DNA of 38,009 nucleotides from Prevotella sp. (GCA_017615355.1 JAGAAJ010000011.1:1-38009); one strand, 5' to 3'. Shown: positions 23,910 to 31,991, counted from the stretch's first letter. The notes: generated from the letters alone by a model not told the origin. Translations and numbers: made by a program.

Positions 23910-24812
23910 ATGAAAAGGATACTCACTATTGCACTCGCCCTCCTTGTGGCGGGTGCTTCTTTCACTACCGCTACGGCAGGAAAGAAAAAGAAGAAAGAAC
24001 AGCAGCAGCCCGTCGTCGAGGCTCCTGTGCCCGTAACCCTTGCCAGCAGCAGCGATACGCTGAGCTATGCAGCAGGTATGATGCTCACCAATGGCCTCAT
24101 CCCCTATCTGCAGCAGCAGTTCAAGGTGGACACCGCCTATATGGCTGACTTTGTGCGCGGCTTCAACGAGACTGTGCTGGGTGACGACAGTCCTGCCGAA
24201 GTGGCTCGCCGGGCTGGACAGCAGATAGGCAATCAGCTGAAAGAAGGTATGATTATGCGCATGAAGCAGGATTTCACCGACACTCCCGACAGCATCATTG
24301 ACATGCTGGTCTATCGTGGTTTTACCGATGCCCTGCTGTCAGACACTACCGTGATGAAGACTGATGTCGCCGACAATACTTTCAAGGCCAAGCAGCAGCA
24401 GAACAACGAGGTACGCATTGAGCGTCTGTCGAAGCCCGGCCGCGACTTCCTAGCTGAGAACAAGCAGAAGGAGGGTGTCATCACCACGCCAAGCGGCCTG
24501 CAGTATAAGGTGCTGGTGAAGGGTGAAGGCGCAGTGCCGCAAGCCAGCGACAAGGTGAAGGTGAACTATGAGGGTAGGCTGATTGACGGCACCGTCTTCG
24601 ATGCCTCATCGAAACACGGCGACGAGCCCGCCACCTTCCAGGCCAATCAGGTGATTCGCGGCTGGACAGAGGCCCTCACCATGATGCCCGTCGGCTCGAA
24701 GTGGCAGCTCTACATTCCGCAGGAGCTGGCCTACGGCGACCGCCAGGCCGGCAACATCCCGCCTTATTCTACGCTCATCTTCGACGTGGAGCTGGTGAGT
24801 ATCGAGAAGTAA
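23910..24812 (+). CDS. FKBP-type peptidyl-prolyl isomerase, exported
   Basis: A 300-residue third paralogue. Its signal peptide (MKRILTIALALLVAGASFTTATA) has no lipobox Cys, so it is probably soluble in the periplasm; a basic KKKKKEQQQ stretch follows cleavage. It shares the helical N-terminal region (SDTLSYAAGMMLTNGL) and the FKBP domain (VKVNYEGRLIDGTVFDAS, VIRGWTEALTMMPVGSKWQLYIPQELAYGD). Six-base spacing from the second copy and a strong terminator afterwards mark it as the last gene of the unit. Confidence 0.93.
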   Translation: MKRILTIALALLVAGASFTTATAGKKKKKEQQQPVVEAPVPVTLASSSDTLSYAAGMMLTNGLIPYLQQQFKVDTAYMADFVRGFNETVLGDDSPAEVARRAGQQIGNQLKEGMIMRMKQDFTDTPDSIIDMLVYRGFTDALLSDTTVMKTDVADNTFKAKQQQNNEVRIERLSKPGRDFLAENKQKEGVITTPSGLQYKVLVKGEGAVPQASDKVKVNYEGRLIDGTVFDASSKHGDEPATFQANQVIRGWTEALTMMPVGSKWQLYIPQELAYGDRQAGNIPPYSTLIFDVELVSIEK

Positions 24813-24834
24813 TTTTACTCCCCAAATAACAATT

Positions 24835-24870
24835 TGCGCATGTTTTGAGAAAAAACATGCGCATTTTGTT
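24835..24870 (+). terminator. Terminator after the FKBP cluster
   Basis: TGCGCATGTTTT (24835-24846) pairs exactly with AAAACATGCGCA (24852-24863), loop of five, followed by TTTTGTTGTTT. Confidence 0.92.
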
Positions 24871-24899
24871 GTTTATATCATTCTTTTTACTTACTTTTG
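24869..24899 (+). promoter_or_regulatory. Putative promoter of the Lrp operon
   Basis: TACTTTTG (24892-24899) is preceded by TTG (24869-24871) at 20 nt, the latter overlapping the T-tract of the upstream terminator. The leader would be about 25 nt before ATG 24929. Confidence 0.6.
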
Positions 24900-24928
24900 C
24901 TGACAAATTGAAAACTTTTCAGTAAAAG

Positions 24929-25405
24929 ATGGAAAAAATTGATAATCTCGACAAGAAAATCCTGAACATTCTCTCGAAGAATGCGCGTATCCCATTCAAA
25001 GACGTAGCCGCCGAGTGCGGCGTGTCGCGTGCCGCCATCCACCAGCGTGTGCAGCGTCTCATCGAGGGCGATGTCATCACAGGTAGCGGCTTCGACGTCA
25101 ACCCCAAGTCCCTGGGCTATCGCACCTGCACCTATGTGGGTATCACGCTGGAGCGCGGCTCGATGTACAAGGAGGTGGTGAAGCGTCTGGAACATATCCC
25201 CGAGGTGGTGGAGTGCCATTTCACGACAGGCCCCTACACCATGATGGTGAAGCTTTACGCCCGCGACAACGAGCAGCTGATGAACCTGCTCAACGGACAG
25301 CTGCAGGAGATTCCCGGCGTGGTGGCTACAGAGACGCTCATTTCCTTGGAGCAGAGCATCAAACGCGAGATTCCCGTGCATTTTGAAGAGGCAGAAGAGG
25401 CATGA
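24929..25405 (+). CDS. Lrp/AsnC-family transcriptional regulator
   Basis: A 158-residue regulator. The N-terminal winged-helix domain reads LDKKILNILSKNARIPFKDVAAECGVSRAAIHQRVQRL (written in the protein as residues about 7-45, with the recognition helix near VSRAAIHQRV). The C-terminal RAM domain (about 68-150) carries the ligand-binding fold with HFTTGPYTMMVKL. Such proteins sense amino acids and often regulate adjacent genes. The stop overlaps the next start as ATGA, so it is translationally coupled to the fused peptidase that follows. Confidence 0.93.
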   Translation: MEKIDNLDKKILNILSKNARIPFKDVAAECGVSRAAIHQRVQRLIEGDVITGSGFDVNPKSLGYRTCTYVGITLERGSMYKEVVKRLEHIPEVVECHFTTGPYTMMVKLYARDNEQLMNLLNGQLQEIPGVVATETLISLEQSIKREIPVHFEEAEEA

Positions 25406-27099
25406 ACCGTTTCAACCTTCAGCAACAGACGGACCAGTGCTACGACGGTTTCCCTGCCGACGAGCGGCCCGTCATAGGCATCACGGCGAACTATGGTGAA
25501 CAGACAGCCAAGCTTGCCGAGGGCTACTACAAACAGGTGTTGGCGGCTGGCGGCATACCCCTCATTATCCCTCCCTTTACCGATTGCCCCTCATTACTCA
25601 CCACTCTCAATCGCATCGATGCCCTACTGCTAACTGGTGGCGCCGATATCAATCCGCTCTATCAGGGCGAGCAGCCGCAGCCGCAGCTTGGCGGCATCAA
25701 CGACGAGCGCGACCTGCCCGAGCTGCTCATTACCCGTCTGGCCTTCAACCGCCAGCTGCCCATCCTCGGCATCTGTCGTGGCATCCAGACGATGGCGATG
25801 GCCTTAGGCGGCAAGGTGGCGCAGCACATCAGCACCGATATCAAGCACTCGCAGGATGCCGACCGCCATGTGCCCACCCACAGCATCAGCATTGAGCCTG
25901 ATACATTATTATATAAGTTGACAGGAAACGCTGTCAACTCTTTCCATCATCAGGCAGTATTGGAGCCTGGCCCGCATTTCCGTGTCAGCGCCACAGCCCC
26001 CGACGGCATCATTGAGGCCATCGAAAGTACCGAGAGCAAGCCGATGCTGGGTGTGCAATGGCATCCTGAGTGTATGGGCGAAGACGGGCTGCCGCTCTTC
26101 CGCTGGCTTGTGGATGAGGCCTGCACCTACCGAAAGACACAGCGCCTGCACGACCGCATCCTCACCCTCGACACCCATTGCGACACGCCGATGTTCTTTC
26201 CGCAGGGCATTAACTTCGCCACTCGCGACAGTCGCATCCTCGTTGACCTGCCAAAGATGACCGAAGGGCGCCTCGATGCTACCATCATGGTGGCCTACAT
26301 CCCGCAGAAGATGGAGGAGTCCGCCTATGCCTATGCTAACAGCATCTTCGACAAGATAGAGACCATCGTCGGCGACAACGCCGCACATCTGGCCCTTGCC
26401 CGTACGCCCGACGAGCTATGGCAGAACAAGCAGGCAGGCAAGAAAAGCATCATGCTGGGCATCGAGAACGGCAAGGCCCTTGAGGGCAAGCTCGCCAACG
26501 TGCAGCACTTCGCCAATCGCGGCATCGTCTATATCACTCTATGCCACAATGGCGACAACGACCTTTGCGACTCGGCCAAGGGCGAGCAAACCTATGGCGG
26601 CGTGAGTCCCTTCGGCAGAGAAGTCATTGCAGAGATGAACCGGCTCGGCCTGATGGTCGACCTGAGCCATGCCCACGAGAAGAGTTTCTATGATGCCCTC
26701 GACATCTCGAAGACGCCCATCGTGTGCAGCCACTCGTCGTGTCGCGCCCTCTGCGACCATCCGCGCAATCTTACCGACGACCAGATGCGTGCCTTGGCGA
26801 AGAAAGGCGGCGTCTGCCAAATCACGGTCTACCCAGGATTTCTCAACGCTAACGGGAACGCTAACATTAACGACGTGATGGCTCACCTCGACCACGCCAT
26901 CCAGGTGATGGGCATCGACCACGTGGGACTTGGCACCGACTTCGACGGCGACGGCGGCGTGCCGGGCCTGGCCAATGCCAGCGAGCTCTCGCTCTTCACC
27001 CGCCAACTGCTTAAGCGCCGCTACAATGACGACGATATCCAGAAGATTTGGGGAGGCAATTTCCTCAGAGTTATGAAACAAGTTCAAGAACACAGATGA
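25402..27099 (+). CDS. Fusion of C26 gamma-glutamyl hydrolase and M19 dipeptidase
   Basis: A 565-residue two-domain enzyme. Residues about 20-240 form a class I glutamine-amidotransferase-like/C26 domain (PuuD type, gamma-glutamyl cleavage) with nucleophile Cys125 (GICRG), His221 and Glu223 (QWHPE). Residues about 245-565 form an M19 (renal dipeptidase) domain with zinc ligands His259 and Asp261 (DTHCD), the bridging Glu in GIENGKA, the His residues around SHSSCRALCDHPRN and GTDFDGDGG. Both active sites look complete. No signal peptide is seen. The design suggests two-step breakdown of gamma-glutamyl peptides. Degenerate arrays occur at 25590-25610 and 26845-26874. It overlaps both neighbours by ATGA. 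Confidence 0.92.
   Translation: MNRFNLQQQTDQCYDGFPADERPVIGITANYGEQTAKLAEGYYKQVLAAGGIPLIIPPFTDCPSLLTTLNRIDALLLTGGADINPLYQGEQPQPQLGGINDERDLPELLITRLAFNRQLPILGICRGIQTMAMALGGKVAQHISTDIKHSQDADRHVPTHSISIEPDTLLYKLTGNAVNSFHHQAVLEPGPHFRVSATAPDGIIEAIESTESKPMLGVQWHPECMGEDGLPLFRWLVDEACTYRKTQRLHDRILTLDTHCDTPMFFPQGINFATRDSRILVDLPKMTEGRLDATIMVAYIPQKMEESAYAYANSIFDKIETIVGDNAAHLALARTPDELWQNKQAGKKSIMLGIENGKALEGKLANVQHFANRGIVYITLCHNGDNDLCDSAKGEQTYGGVSPFGREVIAEMNRLGLMVDLSHAHEKSFYDALDISKTPIVCSHSSCRALCDHPRNLTDDQMRALAKKGGVCQITVYPGFLNANGNANINDVMAHLDHAIQVMGIDHVGLGTDFDGDGGVPGLANASELSLFTRQLLKRRYNDDDIQKIWGGNFLRVMKQVQEHR
25590..25610. repeat. Degenerate heptamer array x3 in the C26 domain
   Basis: CTCATTA, CTCACCA, CTCTCAA in tandem, encoding SLLTTLN just before the conserved RIDALLLTGGADI strand. 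It resembles the other arrays but is degraded. Confidence 0.5.
26845..26874. repeat. Hexamer array x5 in the M19 domain
   Basis: AACGCT, AACGGG, AACGCT, AACATT, AACGAC encode NANGNANIND. The 11-mer TCAACGCTAAC at 26843-26853 recurs at 27111-27121 in the signal-peptide codons of the next gene, where a similar run AACGCT, AACTTT, AACCTT encodes TLTLTL. Confidence 0.75.
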
Positions 27100-28127
27100 A
27101 CAAACTATTTTCAACGCTAACTTTAACCTTGACGATACTATCCTGCGGAGGTTCGAAGGTAAACAACACCCAATTTGCAACATCTGACATACATGTTTCT
27201 GTACCTGTCGATGTCAGCTTCGATTCTGATTCTGCCTACGCCTTCTGCCAAAAGCAGTGCGACTTCGGTCCGCGCACGATGAACAGCGATGCCCATGAGC
27301 AATGCGGACAATGGATAGCCAGTAAGTTTCAGGACTACGGCCTGCAGGTAACGGAGCAGCGCACCACCGTACACGGTTTCAATGGCACCCCGCTATTGGC
27401 CAATAACATCATCGCCAGCTACAAACCCGAGCTCTCTGACCGCATCCTCATCTGCGCCCATTGGGACAGCCGTCCCTGGGCCGACAACGACCCCGACGAA
27501 TCTAAGCACCATGAGCCCGTAATGGCTGCCAACGATGGTGCCAGTGGTGTGGCCGTCATGCTCGAACTAGCCCGTTTGTTAAGAGTTAAGAGTTTAGAGT
27601 TGAGTGACTCTTCTAACGCCGATGAAACGTCTCTCAACTCTCAACTCTCAACTCTCAACATCGGCATCGATTTCATTTGCTTCGATGCCGAAGACTGGGG
27701 TTCCCACAATGACAGCGAATCATGGTGTCTGGGCTCGCAGTATTGGGCTCGCAATCCGCACAAGCCTGGCTACAAGGCCCGTTTCGGCATCCTGCTCGAC
27801 ATGGTGGGTGGCCAGCAGGCTCGCTTCTATCGCGAATATTATTCTACAAAGTATGCGAATTCTGTGGTAGACCGCGTGTGGAGCGCAGCATTCACGGCAG
27901 GTTACAGCGGCTACTTCCTGCATGAGGAGTCAGGCGCCATTACCGACGACCACCTGCCTGTCAACGAGATTGCCCATATTCCCTGCATCGACATCATCCC
28001 CTATTATCCCAACAGCGAAAGCTCCTTTGGTCCCACTTGGCACACCGTCAGCGACGACATGCAGCACATCGACAAAAACACGCTGAAGGCCGTTGGACAG
28101 ACCCTCGTGCAGGTCATCTGGGAATGA
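27096..28127 (+). CDS. M28-family glutaminyl-cyclase-like lipoprotein
   Basis: A 343-residue zinc-peptidase-fold protein of the M28 family, closest in appearance to glutaminyl-peptide cyclotransferase-like members. ATG 27096 overlaps the preceding stop as ATGA and gives a short signal with lipobox Cys17 (TLTILSC). The putative metal site includes His122 and Asp124 (HWDSRP), Asp147 (ANDGASG), Glu199/Asp200 (DAEDWG), TDDHLPVN and a late His in GPTWHTVSDD. An inverted pair of heptamer arrays encodes residues about 162-188, between two core elements. It is the last gene of the Lrp operon; whether it cyclises glutamine or cleaves peptides cannot be told from sequence. Confidence 0.9.
   Translation: MNKLFSTLTLTLTILSCGGSKVNNTQFATSDIHVSVPVDVSFDSDSAYAFCQKQCDFGPRTMNSDAHEQCGQWIASKFQDYGLQVTEQRTTVHGFNGTPLLANNIIASYKPELSDRILICAHWDSRPWADNDPDESKHHEPVMAANDGASGVAVMLELARLLRVKSLELSDSSNADETSLNSQLSTLNIGIDFICFDAEDWGSHNDSESWCLGSQYWARNPHKPGYKARFGILLDMVGGQQARFYREYYSTKYANSVVDRVWSAAFTAGYSGYFLHEESGAITDDHLPVNEIAHIPCIDIIPYYPNSESSFGPTWHTVSDDMQHIDKNTLKAVGQTLVQVIWE
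27578..27658. repeat. Inverted pair of 28-nt heptamer arrays in the M28 gene
   Basis: Left array 27578-27605: GTTAAGA, GTTAAGA, GTTTAGA, GTTGAGT. Right array 27631-27658: CTCTCAA four times without mismatch. The arms are reverse-complementary in register apart from a few substitutions and are separated by 25 nt. Total length is 81 nt, so the insert keeps frame although each 28-nt arm alone would not. Confidence 0.93.
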
Positions 28128-28162
28128 TCTGCTAACTGATTTGTTACAATTTCTTTGCGTCT

Positions 28163-28798
28163 TTAATATCCCAGTTCCTCACCAACCAGCACGACGAGAT
28201 GGCGGCCATGGGGTGAGTTTCTGAGGAAATGGACGTAGTTGCAGATACTCTCGGGTGAGTTGCAGTTGTGGCACACGCCGTCCGTCTGACAAGGGGTCTT
28301 GATGTCGAAGCGTGCGGCATTGATGGGCGATGCCGTTCCTCTGGCCCTTGAAAGAGCTGCTTCTACCGTCTGCGCCACCTTGTTCAAGCCAATCACGAAG
28401 ATCACCTTTTTCGGTCCCCAGGTGATGGCAGCCACACGGTTGCCGTTGCCGTCGATATTTACGATGACGCCATCCTCGGAGATAGCGTTGGCACTCGTCA
28501 GGTAGACGTCGGTCGAGAAGGCCCTGAGATACATGGCCTGTTTCTCCTCGGGAGTATTCACCAGGTCGCGGTCAAGCACCTGTAGGGTGCCCCTTTTCCT
28601 CAATGCATCGGGAATGCCCAGGTTGCGGACGGTCATTGTGCCGCCCCAAGTCACGGAGCTGCCATCCTCGATCAGTTCGGATACTTTCTTCACAGCCTCC
28701 TCGCCCGTAGGACAGTAGAAACCCTCGATATGGCGACGTTGCAGATTCTTGATGATGGTCTGAGCCAGATGCTCGTTTCTTTGTTCTTTTGGTGTCAT
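28163..28798 (-). CDS. LUD-domain protein (lactate utilisation-like)
   Basis: A 211-residue protein of the LUD (LutC/YkgG, DUF162) family. Features are VTWGGTMTVRNLGIPDALRKRG, LTSANAISEDGVIVNIDGNGNRVAAITWGPKKVIFVIGLNK (in the protein as one conserved block) and a Cys cluster CQTDGVCHNCNSPESIC. Family members are linked to lactate oxidation through LutABC, but no lutA or lutB partner is nearby and stand-alone LUD proteins are of unknown function. The gene converges with the M28 gene and diverges from the flavodoxin-like gene. Confidence 0.85.
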   Translation of the reverse strand: MTPKEQRNEHLAQTIIKNLQRRHIEGFYCPTGEEAVKKVSELIEDGSSVTWGGTMTVRNLGIPDALRKRGTLQVLDRDLVNTPEEKQAMYLRAFSTDVYLTSANAISEDGVIVNIDGNGNRVAAITWGPKKVIFVIGLNKVAQTVEAALSRARGTASPINAARFDIKTPCQTDGVCHNCNSPESICNYVHFLRNSPHGRHLVVLVGEELGY

Positions 28799-28864
28799 GT
28801 TGCTCGTTATGATGTGTTATGATTCTGCTTTCCGGTATTTCCTAAATTCACTTAAAACTATTTG

Positions 28865-28872
28865 CAAAGATA
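28865..28872 (-). promoter_or_regulatory. Putative -7 box of the LUD gene
   Basis: The minus strand reads TATCTTTG, giving a leader of about 60 nt. A -33 TTTG is not seen. Confidence 0.5.
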
Positions 28873-28894
28873 GTGATAATTGGGAAAAAACAGG

Positions 28895-28902
28895 TAACTT
28901 TG
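28895..28902 (+). promoter_or_regulatory. Putative -7 box of the flavin reductase gene
   Basis: TAACTTTG is 38 nt before ATG 28941. A -33 match is lacking. Together with the box at 28865 this forms a divergent promoter region. Confidence 0.5.
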
Positions 28903-28940
28903 TGCCCAACATTTAGATACTTTATGATTTTGACAAGGAT

Positions 28941-29561
28941 ATGAAGGTATTATTGATCAATGGAAGCCCGCGAGAGAACGGCAACACGTTCACGGCCCTG
29001 AACGAGGTGGCAAAGACCCTGAACAACGAGGGCATTGATACTGAGATCATCAGCATCGGCAAGCAGGCCGTACAGGGCTGCATCGCCTGTGGCATGTGTG
29101 GAAGGAATGGTGCAAGATGCACATTCCGCGACGACCTGTATTATAAAGTATGGAGAGCCGTGAAGGATGGTATCGATGGTCTTGTCGTTGGTTCGCCCGT
29201 CTATTATGGAGGGCCGAACGGCTCGTTATGTGCTTTGCTCGACCGCGTGTTCTACTCGCTTGGCGGCGACCTGCGCTTCAAGCCGGGAGCCAGCGTCGTG
29301 GCCTGTCGCAGAGGTGGTGCCTCGGCAGCCTTCGACCGTCTGAACAAGTATTTCACGATGATGAATATGCCGCTGGTCAGTTCACAGTATTGGAACATGG
29401 CCTATGGACAGACTCCCGGACAGGCTGCACAGGACGAAGAGGGCATGCAGACGATGCGAACGCTGGGACGCAACATGGCCTGGATGATTCGCAAGTTGAA
29501 TGTCAGCGAGGATGGGCATCCCGAGTTGGAGAGTCCTGTCAGAACCAGTTTCATACGTTAG
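28941..29561 (+). CDS. NADPH-dependent FMN reductase / flavodoxin-like protein
   Basis: A 206-residue flavodoxin-fold protein. The FMN-phosphate loop is GSPRENGNTFTAL (8-20), and GSPVYYGGPNGSLCALLDR forms the isoalloxazine region. A Cys cluster at 47, 50, 53 and 60 (CIACGMCGRNGARC) is typical of the iron-sulfur flavoprotein-like branch, though the full cluster-binding pattern is not certain. It would shuttle electrons from NAD(P)H to an unknown acceptor. The M16 protease gene starts four bases after its stop. Confidence 0.87.
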   Translation: MKVLLINGSPRENGNTFTALNEVAKTLNNEGIDTEIISIGKQAVQGCIACGMCGRNGARCTFRDDLYYKVWRAVKDGIDGLVVGSPVYYGGPNGSLCALLDRVFYSLGGDLRFKPGASVVACRRGGASAAFDRLNKYFTMMNMPLVSSQYWNMAYGQTPGQAAQDEEGMQTMRTLGRNMAWMIRKLNVSEDGHPELESPVRTSFIR

Positions 29562-29564
29562 GAA

Positions 29565-30809
29565 ATGACGGATATTCCAATGAAGATGTCGTCCAGAATC
29601 ATTGAACATCCTGACATGCGGGTGCTTCACCTGCCCAGCACGTCGCAGGTGGCTTACTGCGGCATCGCCGTACATGCCGGCTCCCGTCATGAGACGCCGC
29701 AGCAACAAGGACTGGCTCATTTCTGCGAGCATCTGGCCTTCAAGGGCACAGAACGGCGTACTGCTACGCAGATCATCAACGCCATCGAAGGACTGGGCGG
29801 CGAGCTCAATGCCTTCACGAACAAGGAGGACACCGTATATTATTGTGCCATCGAACAGCGCCACCTTCGCCGTGCACTCGACGTGTTGCAGGACATCGTG
29901 TTCCACAGCCAGTATCCTGAGAATGAGGTGGAGAAAGAACGCGAGGTAGTGTGCGACGAGATAGAGAGCTACGAGGACACGCCCGCCGAGCTTATCTACG
30001 ACGATTTCGAGAACATCCTCTTCGAGGGCCATCCCCTTGGCCACAACATCCTTGGCACCAGCGAACAGGTGCGTTCTTACACATCGGCCGATGCGCTCCG
30101 CTTTAGACAGAAATGGTATCAGCCAGAGAACTGCGTGCTGTTTGTTTCCTGTGGAAGGTGGAATGTTGATGGTGGAAGGTGGAAGGAGAATACTCCCGCC
30201 TCAGACAAATCTCCCTCCATCCTCCACCATCAACCCTCCACCATCAACCATCACCATCTACCTTCCACCATTACAAGGGATCGCGGCACCCACCAGGCCC
30301 ATGTGATGGTGGGCACCCGTGCCTACGCCGCTGGCGACGAACGCCGCTGGGCACTCTATCTGCTGAACAATATCCTTGGCGGCCCGGCGTTGAACTCGCG
30401 GCTGAGCATGGCGCTGCGCGAACGCAACGCCCTCGTCTACACCGTCGACAGCTCGATGGTGAGCTACAGCGACACGGGCATGTGGAGCATCTACTTCGGC
30501 TGTGATCCTGACGACACGAAGCGCTGCCTTCGACTGGTGCGACAACAGCTCGACCGTCTGATAGACAAGCCGTTGAGCGAGAGTCAGCTGCGTGCCGCCA
30601 AGCGACAGCTACAGGGCCAGCTGGCCATTGCCGCTGAAAACCGCGAGCAGACCGTCCTTGACTGTGCCCGTACCTTCCTGCATACGGGTAAAGTAAGGAC
30701 TGTCAACGACGTGATGGCGCATATCGCCACGCTCTCAGCCGCCGACCTACAGCAAAGCGCCCAGGAACTGTTTGCCCCTGAGCGCCTTACCACACTTATC
30801 TATCAGTAA
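29565..30809 (+). CDS. M16-family (pitrilysin-like) zinc protease
   Basis: A 414-residue M16 peptidase. The inverted zinc motif is His52-Phe-Cys-Glu55-His56, and the third ligand lies in EKEREVVCDEIESYED near residue 130. The second half contains GTHQAHVMVGTRAY and LLNNILGGPALNSRLSMALRERNALVY, conserved in processing-peptidase-like members. The linker between the two halves (about residues 197-236) is encoded almost entirely by heptamer repeats and is rich in Ser, His and Pro. ATG 29565 follows AGGAA; ATG 29580 is an alternative. There is no signal peptide. The stop directly abuts the stop of convergent manC. Confidence 0.92.
   Translation: MTDIPMKMSSRIIEHPDMRVLHLPSTSQVAYCGIAVHAGSRHETPQQQGLAHFCEHLAFKGTERRTATQIINAIEGLGGELNAFTNKEDTVYYCAIEQRHLRRALDVLQDIVFHSQYPENEVEKEREVVCDEIESYEDTPAELIYDDFENILFEGHPLGHNILGTSEQVRSYTSADALRFRQKWYQPENCVLFVSCGRWNVDGGRWKENTPASDKSPSILHHQPSTINHHHLPSTITRDRGTHQAHVMVGTRAYAAGDERRWALYLLNNILGGPALNSRLSMALRERNALVYTVDSSMVSYSDTGMWSIYFGCDPDDTKRCLRLVRQQLDRLIDKPLSESQLRAAKRQLQGQLAIAAENREQTVLDCARTFLHTGKVRTVNDVMAHIATLSAADLQQSAQELFAPERLTTLIYQ
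30153..30271. repeat. Inverted heptamer arrays filling the M16 linker
   Basis: Left block 30153-30187: GGAAGGT, GGAATGT, TGATGGT, GGAAGGT, GGAAGGA. Right block 30216-30271: eight units beginning TCCATCC, TCCACCA, TCAACCC, TCCACCA. The blocks are reverse-complementary in composition and register (ACCTTCC and ACCATCA types) and separated by 28 nt. They encode RWNVDGGRWKE and HHQPSTINHHHLPST. Confidence 0.92.
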
Positions 30810-31907
30810 TCAGGTGAATTCCTCGCCGTAGCGGATGCCCACCTCGTTCACGTATTTGCGTATGAGCGAGGAGGAATCGCCCTTCTTGCAGATGAGGAGC
30901 ACGTCGCCCTGCTCAGCCACGATGTAGCCGTCGAGGCCGTTGATCACGCCGATGTGTCCTTTGGGCAGCTTGATGATATTACCCGTGCAGTTCTCCAGCA
31001 GCACCTCAGAGTCGATGATGACGTTGTCGCCCTCCTTGCGCTGGCGGAACTCGTAGATGGAGTGCCACGTACCGATGTCGGCCCAGCCGAAGTTGCAACG
31101 CATGACATAGGCATTGCCCGACAATTCCAACGTGGCCTTGTCCATCGACAGGTTGGGATAGGCGGGGAAATGCAGCTGCACATACCGCAGCTCGTCGTCT
31201 ATTGAGTTCATCTCCCTCACCGGCGCCAGTCGGGCACTGATATCCTTGATGGTGTTGAGAAAGAATTCGCGCAGGTAGTTGACGTTGGCGAGGAACATGC
31301 CGGTATTCCAGAGGAACTCGCCGCTGTTCATGAACAGTCGGGCAAACTCGCGCTCAGGCTTCTCCGTGAATGACTTCACCTTTGTGATGCCATCGGTCAA
31401 TGTGGCCTCGCCCATCTGTATGTATCCATAGCCAGGCTCTGGACGCGTAGGCTGTATGCCCATCGTGAGGAGGATGTCGTTCTCAGCCACGAAGTCGAGC
31501 CCGCGCAGCACACACTGACAGAAGCTGTCCTCGTTGATGATCATCTGGTCAGAAGGCAGGACGATGATGCGGGCATCGTTGCAGAGACGGTGAATACGGA
31601 CACCAGCCCATGCCACCGACGGCGCCGTATTGCGGTTGACAGGCTCAGCCAGGATGTTTTCTTCCGGCAGCTCAGGCAGCTGTTGCCGCGTCAGGTTGTA
31701 ATAGCGGCGACGAGTGGTGACGAAGATATTCTCCGCAGGAATGATGCGTGCCATGCGGTCATAGGTGGCCTGCAACAACGTGCGGCCCGTCCCGAAAAAG
31801 TCGACAAACTGCTTTGGACATGCCTTTCGGCTGCTGGGCCAGAGGCGGCGTCCATGGCCTCCTGCTAAGATAACACAATAATTATTGTGACGTTTTTCTG
31901 TATCCAT
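30810..31907 (-). CDS. manC: Mannose-1-phosphate guanylyltransferase
   Basis: A 365-residue nucleotidyltransferase making GDP-mannose, precursor of mannosylated glycans and of de novo GDP-fucose. The GTP-binding motif ILAGGHGRRLWPSSRKACPKQ begins near residue 13 (listed by its key residues G16, G17, R19). EPVNRNTAPS, LPSDQMI, FTEKP, LWNTGMF and NFGWADIGTW follow. It lacks the C-terminal isomerase domain of the bifunctional form. With fkp it gives two separate GDP-sugar sources in this window. Its stop abuts that of the M16 gene. Confidence 0.94.
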   Translation of the reverse strand: MDTEKRHNNYCVILAGGHGRRLWPSSRKACPKQFVDFFGTGRTLLQATYDRMARIIPAENIFVTTRRRYYNLTRQQLPELPEENILAEPVNRNTAPSVAWAGVRIHRLCNDARIIVLPSDQMIINEDSFCQCVLRGLDFVAENDILLTMGIQPTRPEPGYGYIQMGEATLTDGITKVKSFTEKPEREFARLFMNSGEFLWNTGMFLANVNYLREFFLNTIKDISARLAPVREMNSIDDELRYVQLHFPAYPNLSMDKATLELSGNAYVMRCNFGWADIGTWHSIYEFRQRKEGDNVIIDSEVLLENCTGNIIKLPKGHIGVINGLDGYIVAEQGDVLLICKKGDSSSLIRKYVNEVGIRYGEEFT

Positions 31908-31961
31908 TCAGATTAGCATTGGTAAATGTGCGGCTAAGTTAAGGAAAAAAACGCATACCAC

Positions 31962-31969
31962 CAAATATA
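31962..31969 (-). promoter_or_regulatory. Putative -7 box of manC
   Basis: The minus strand reads TATATTTG, about 55 nt before ATG 31907. The -33 region falls in the T-rich flank of the rplS terminator and has no clear TTTG. Confidence 0.5.
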
Positions 31970-31991
31970 TTAAACTTTTTTGTGAAAAAAG

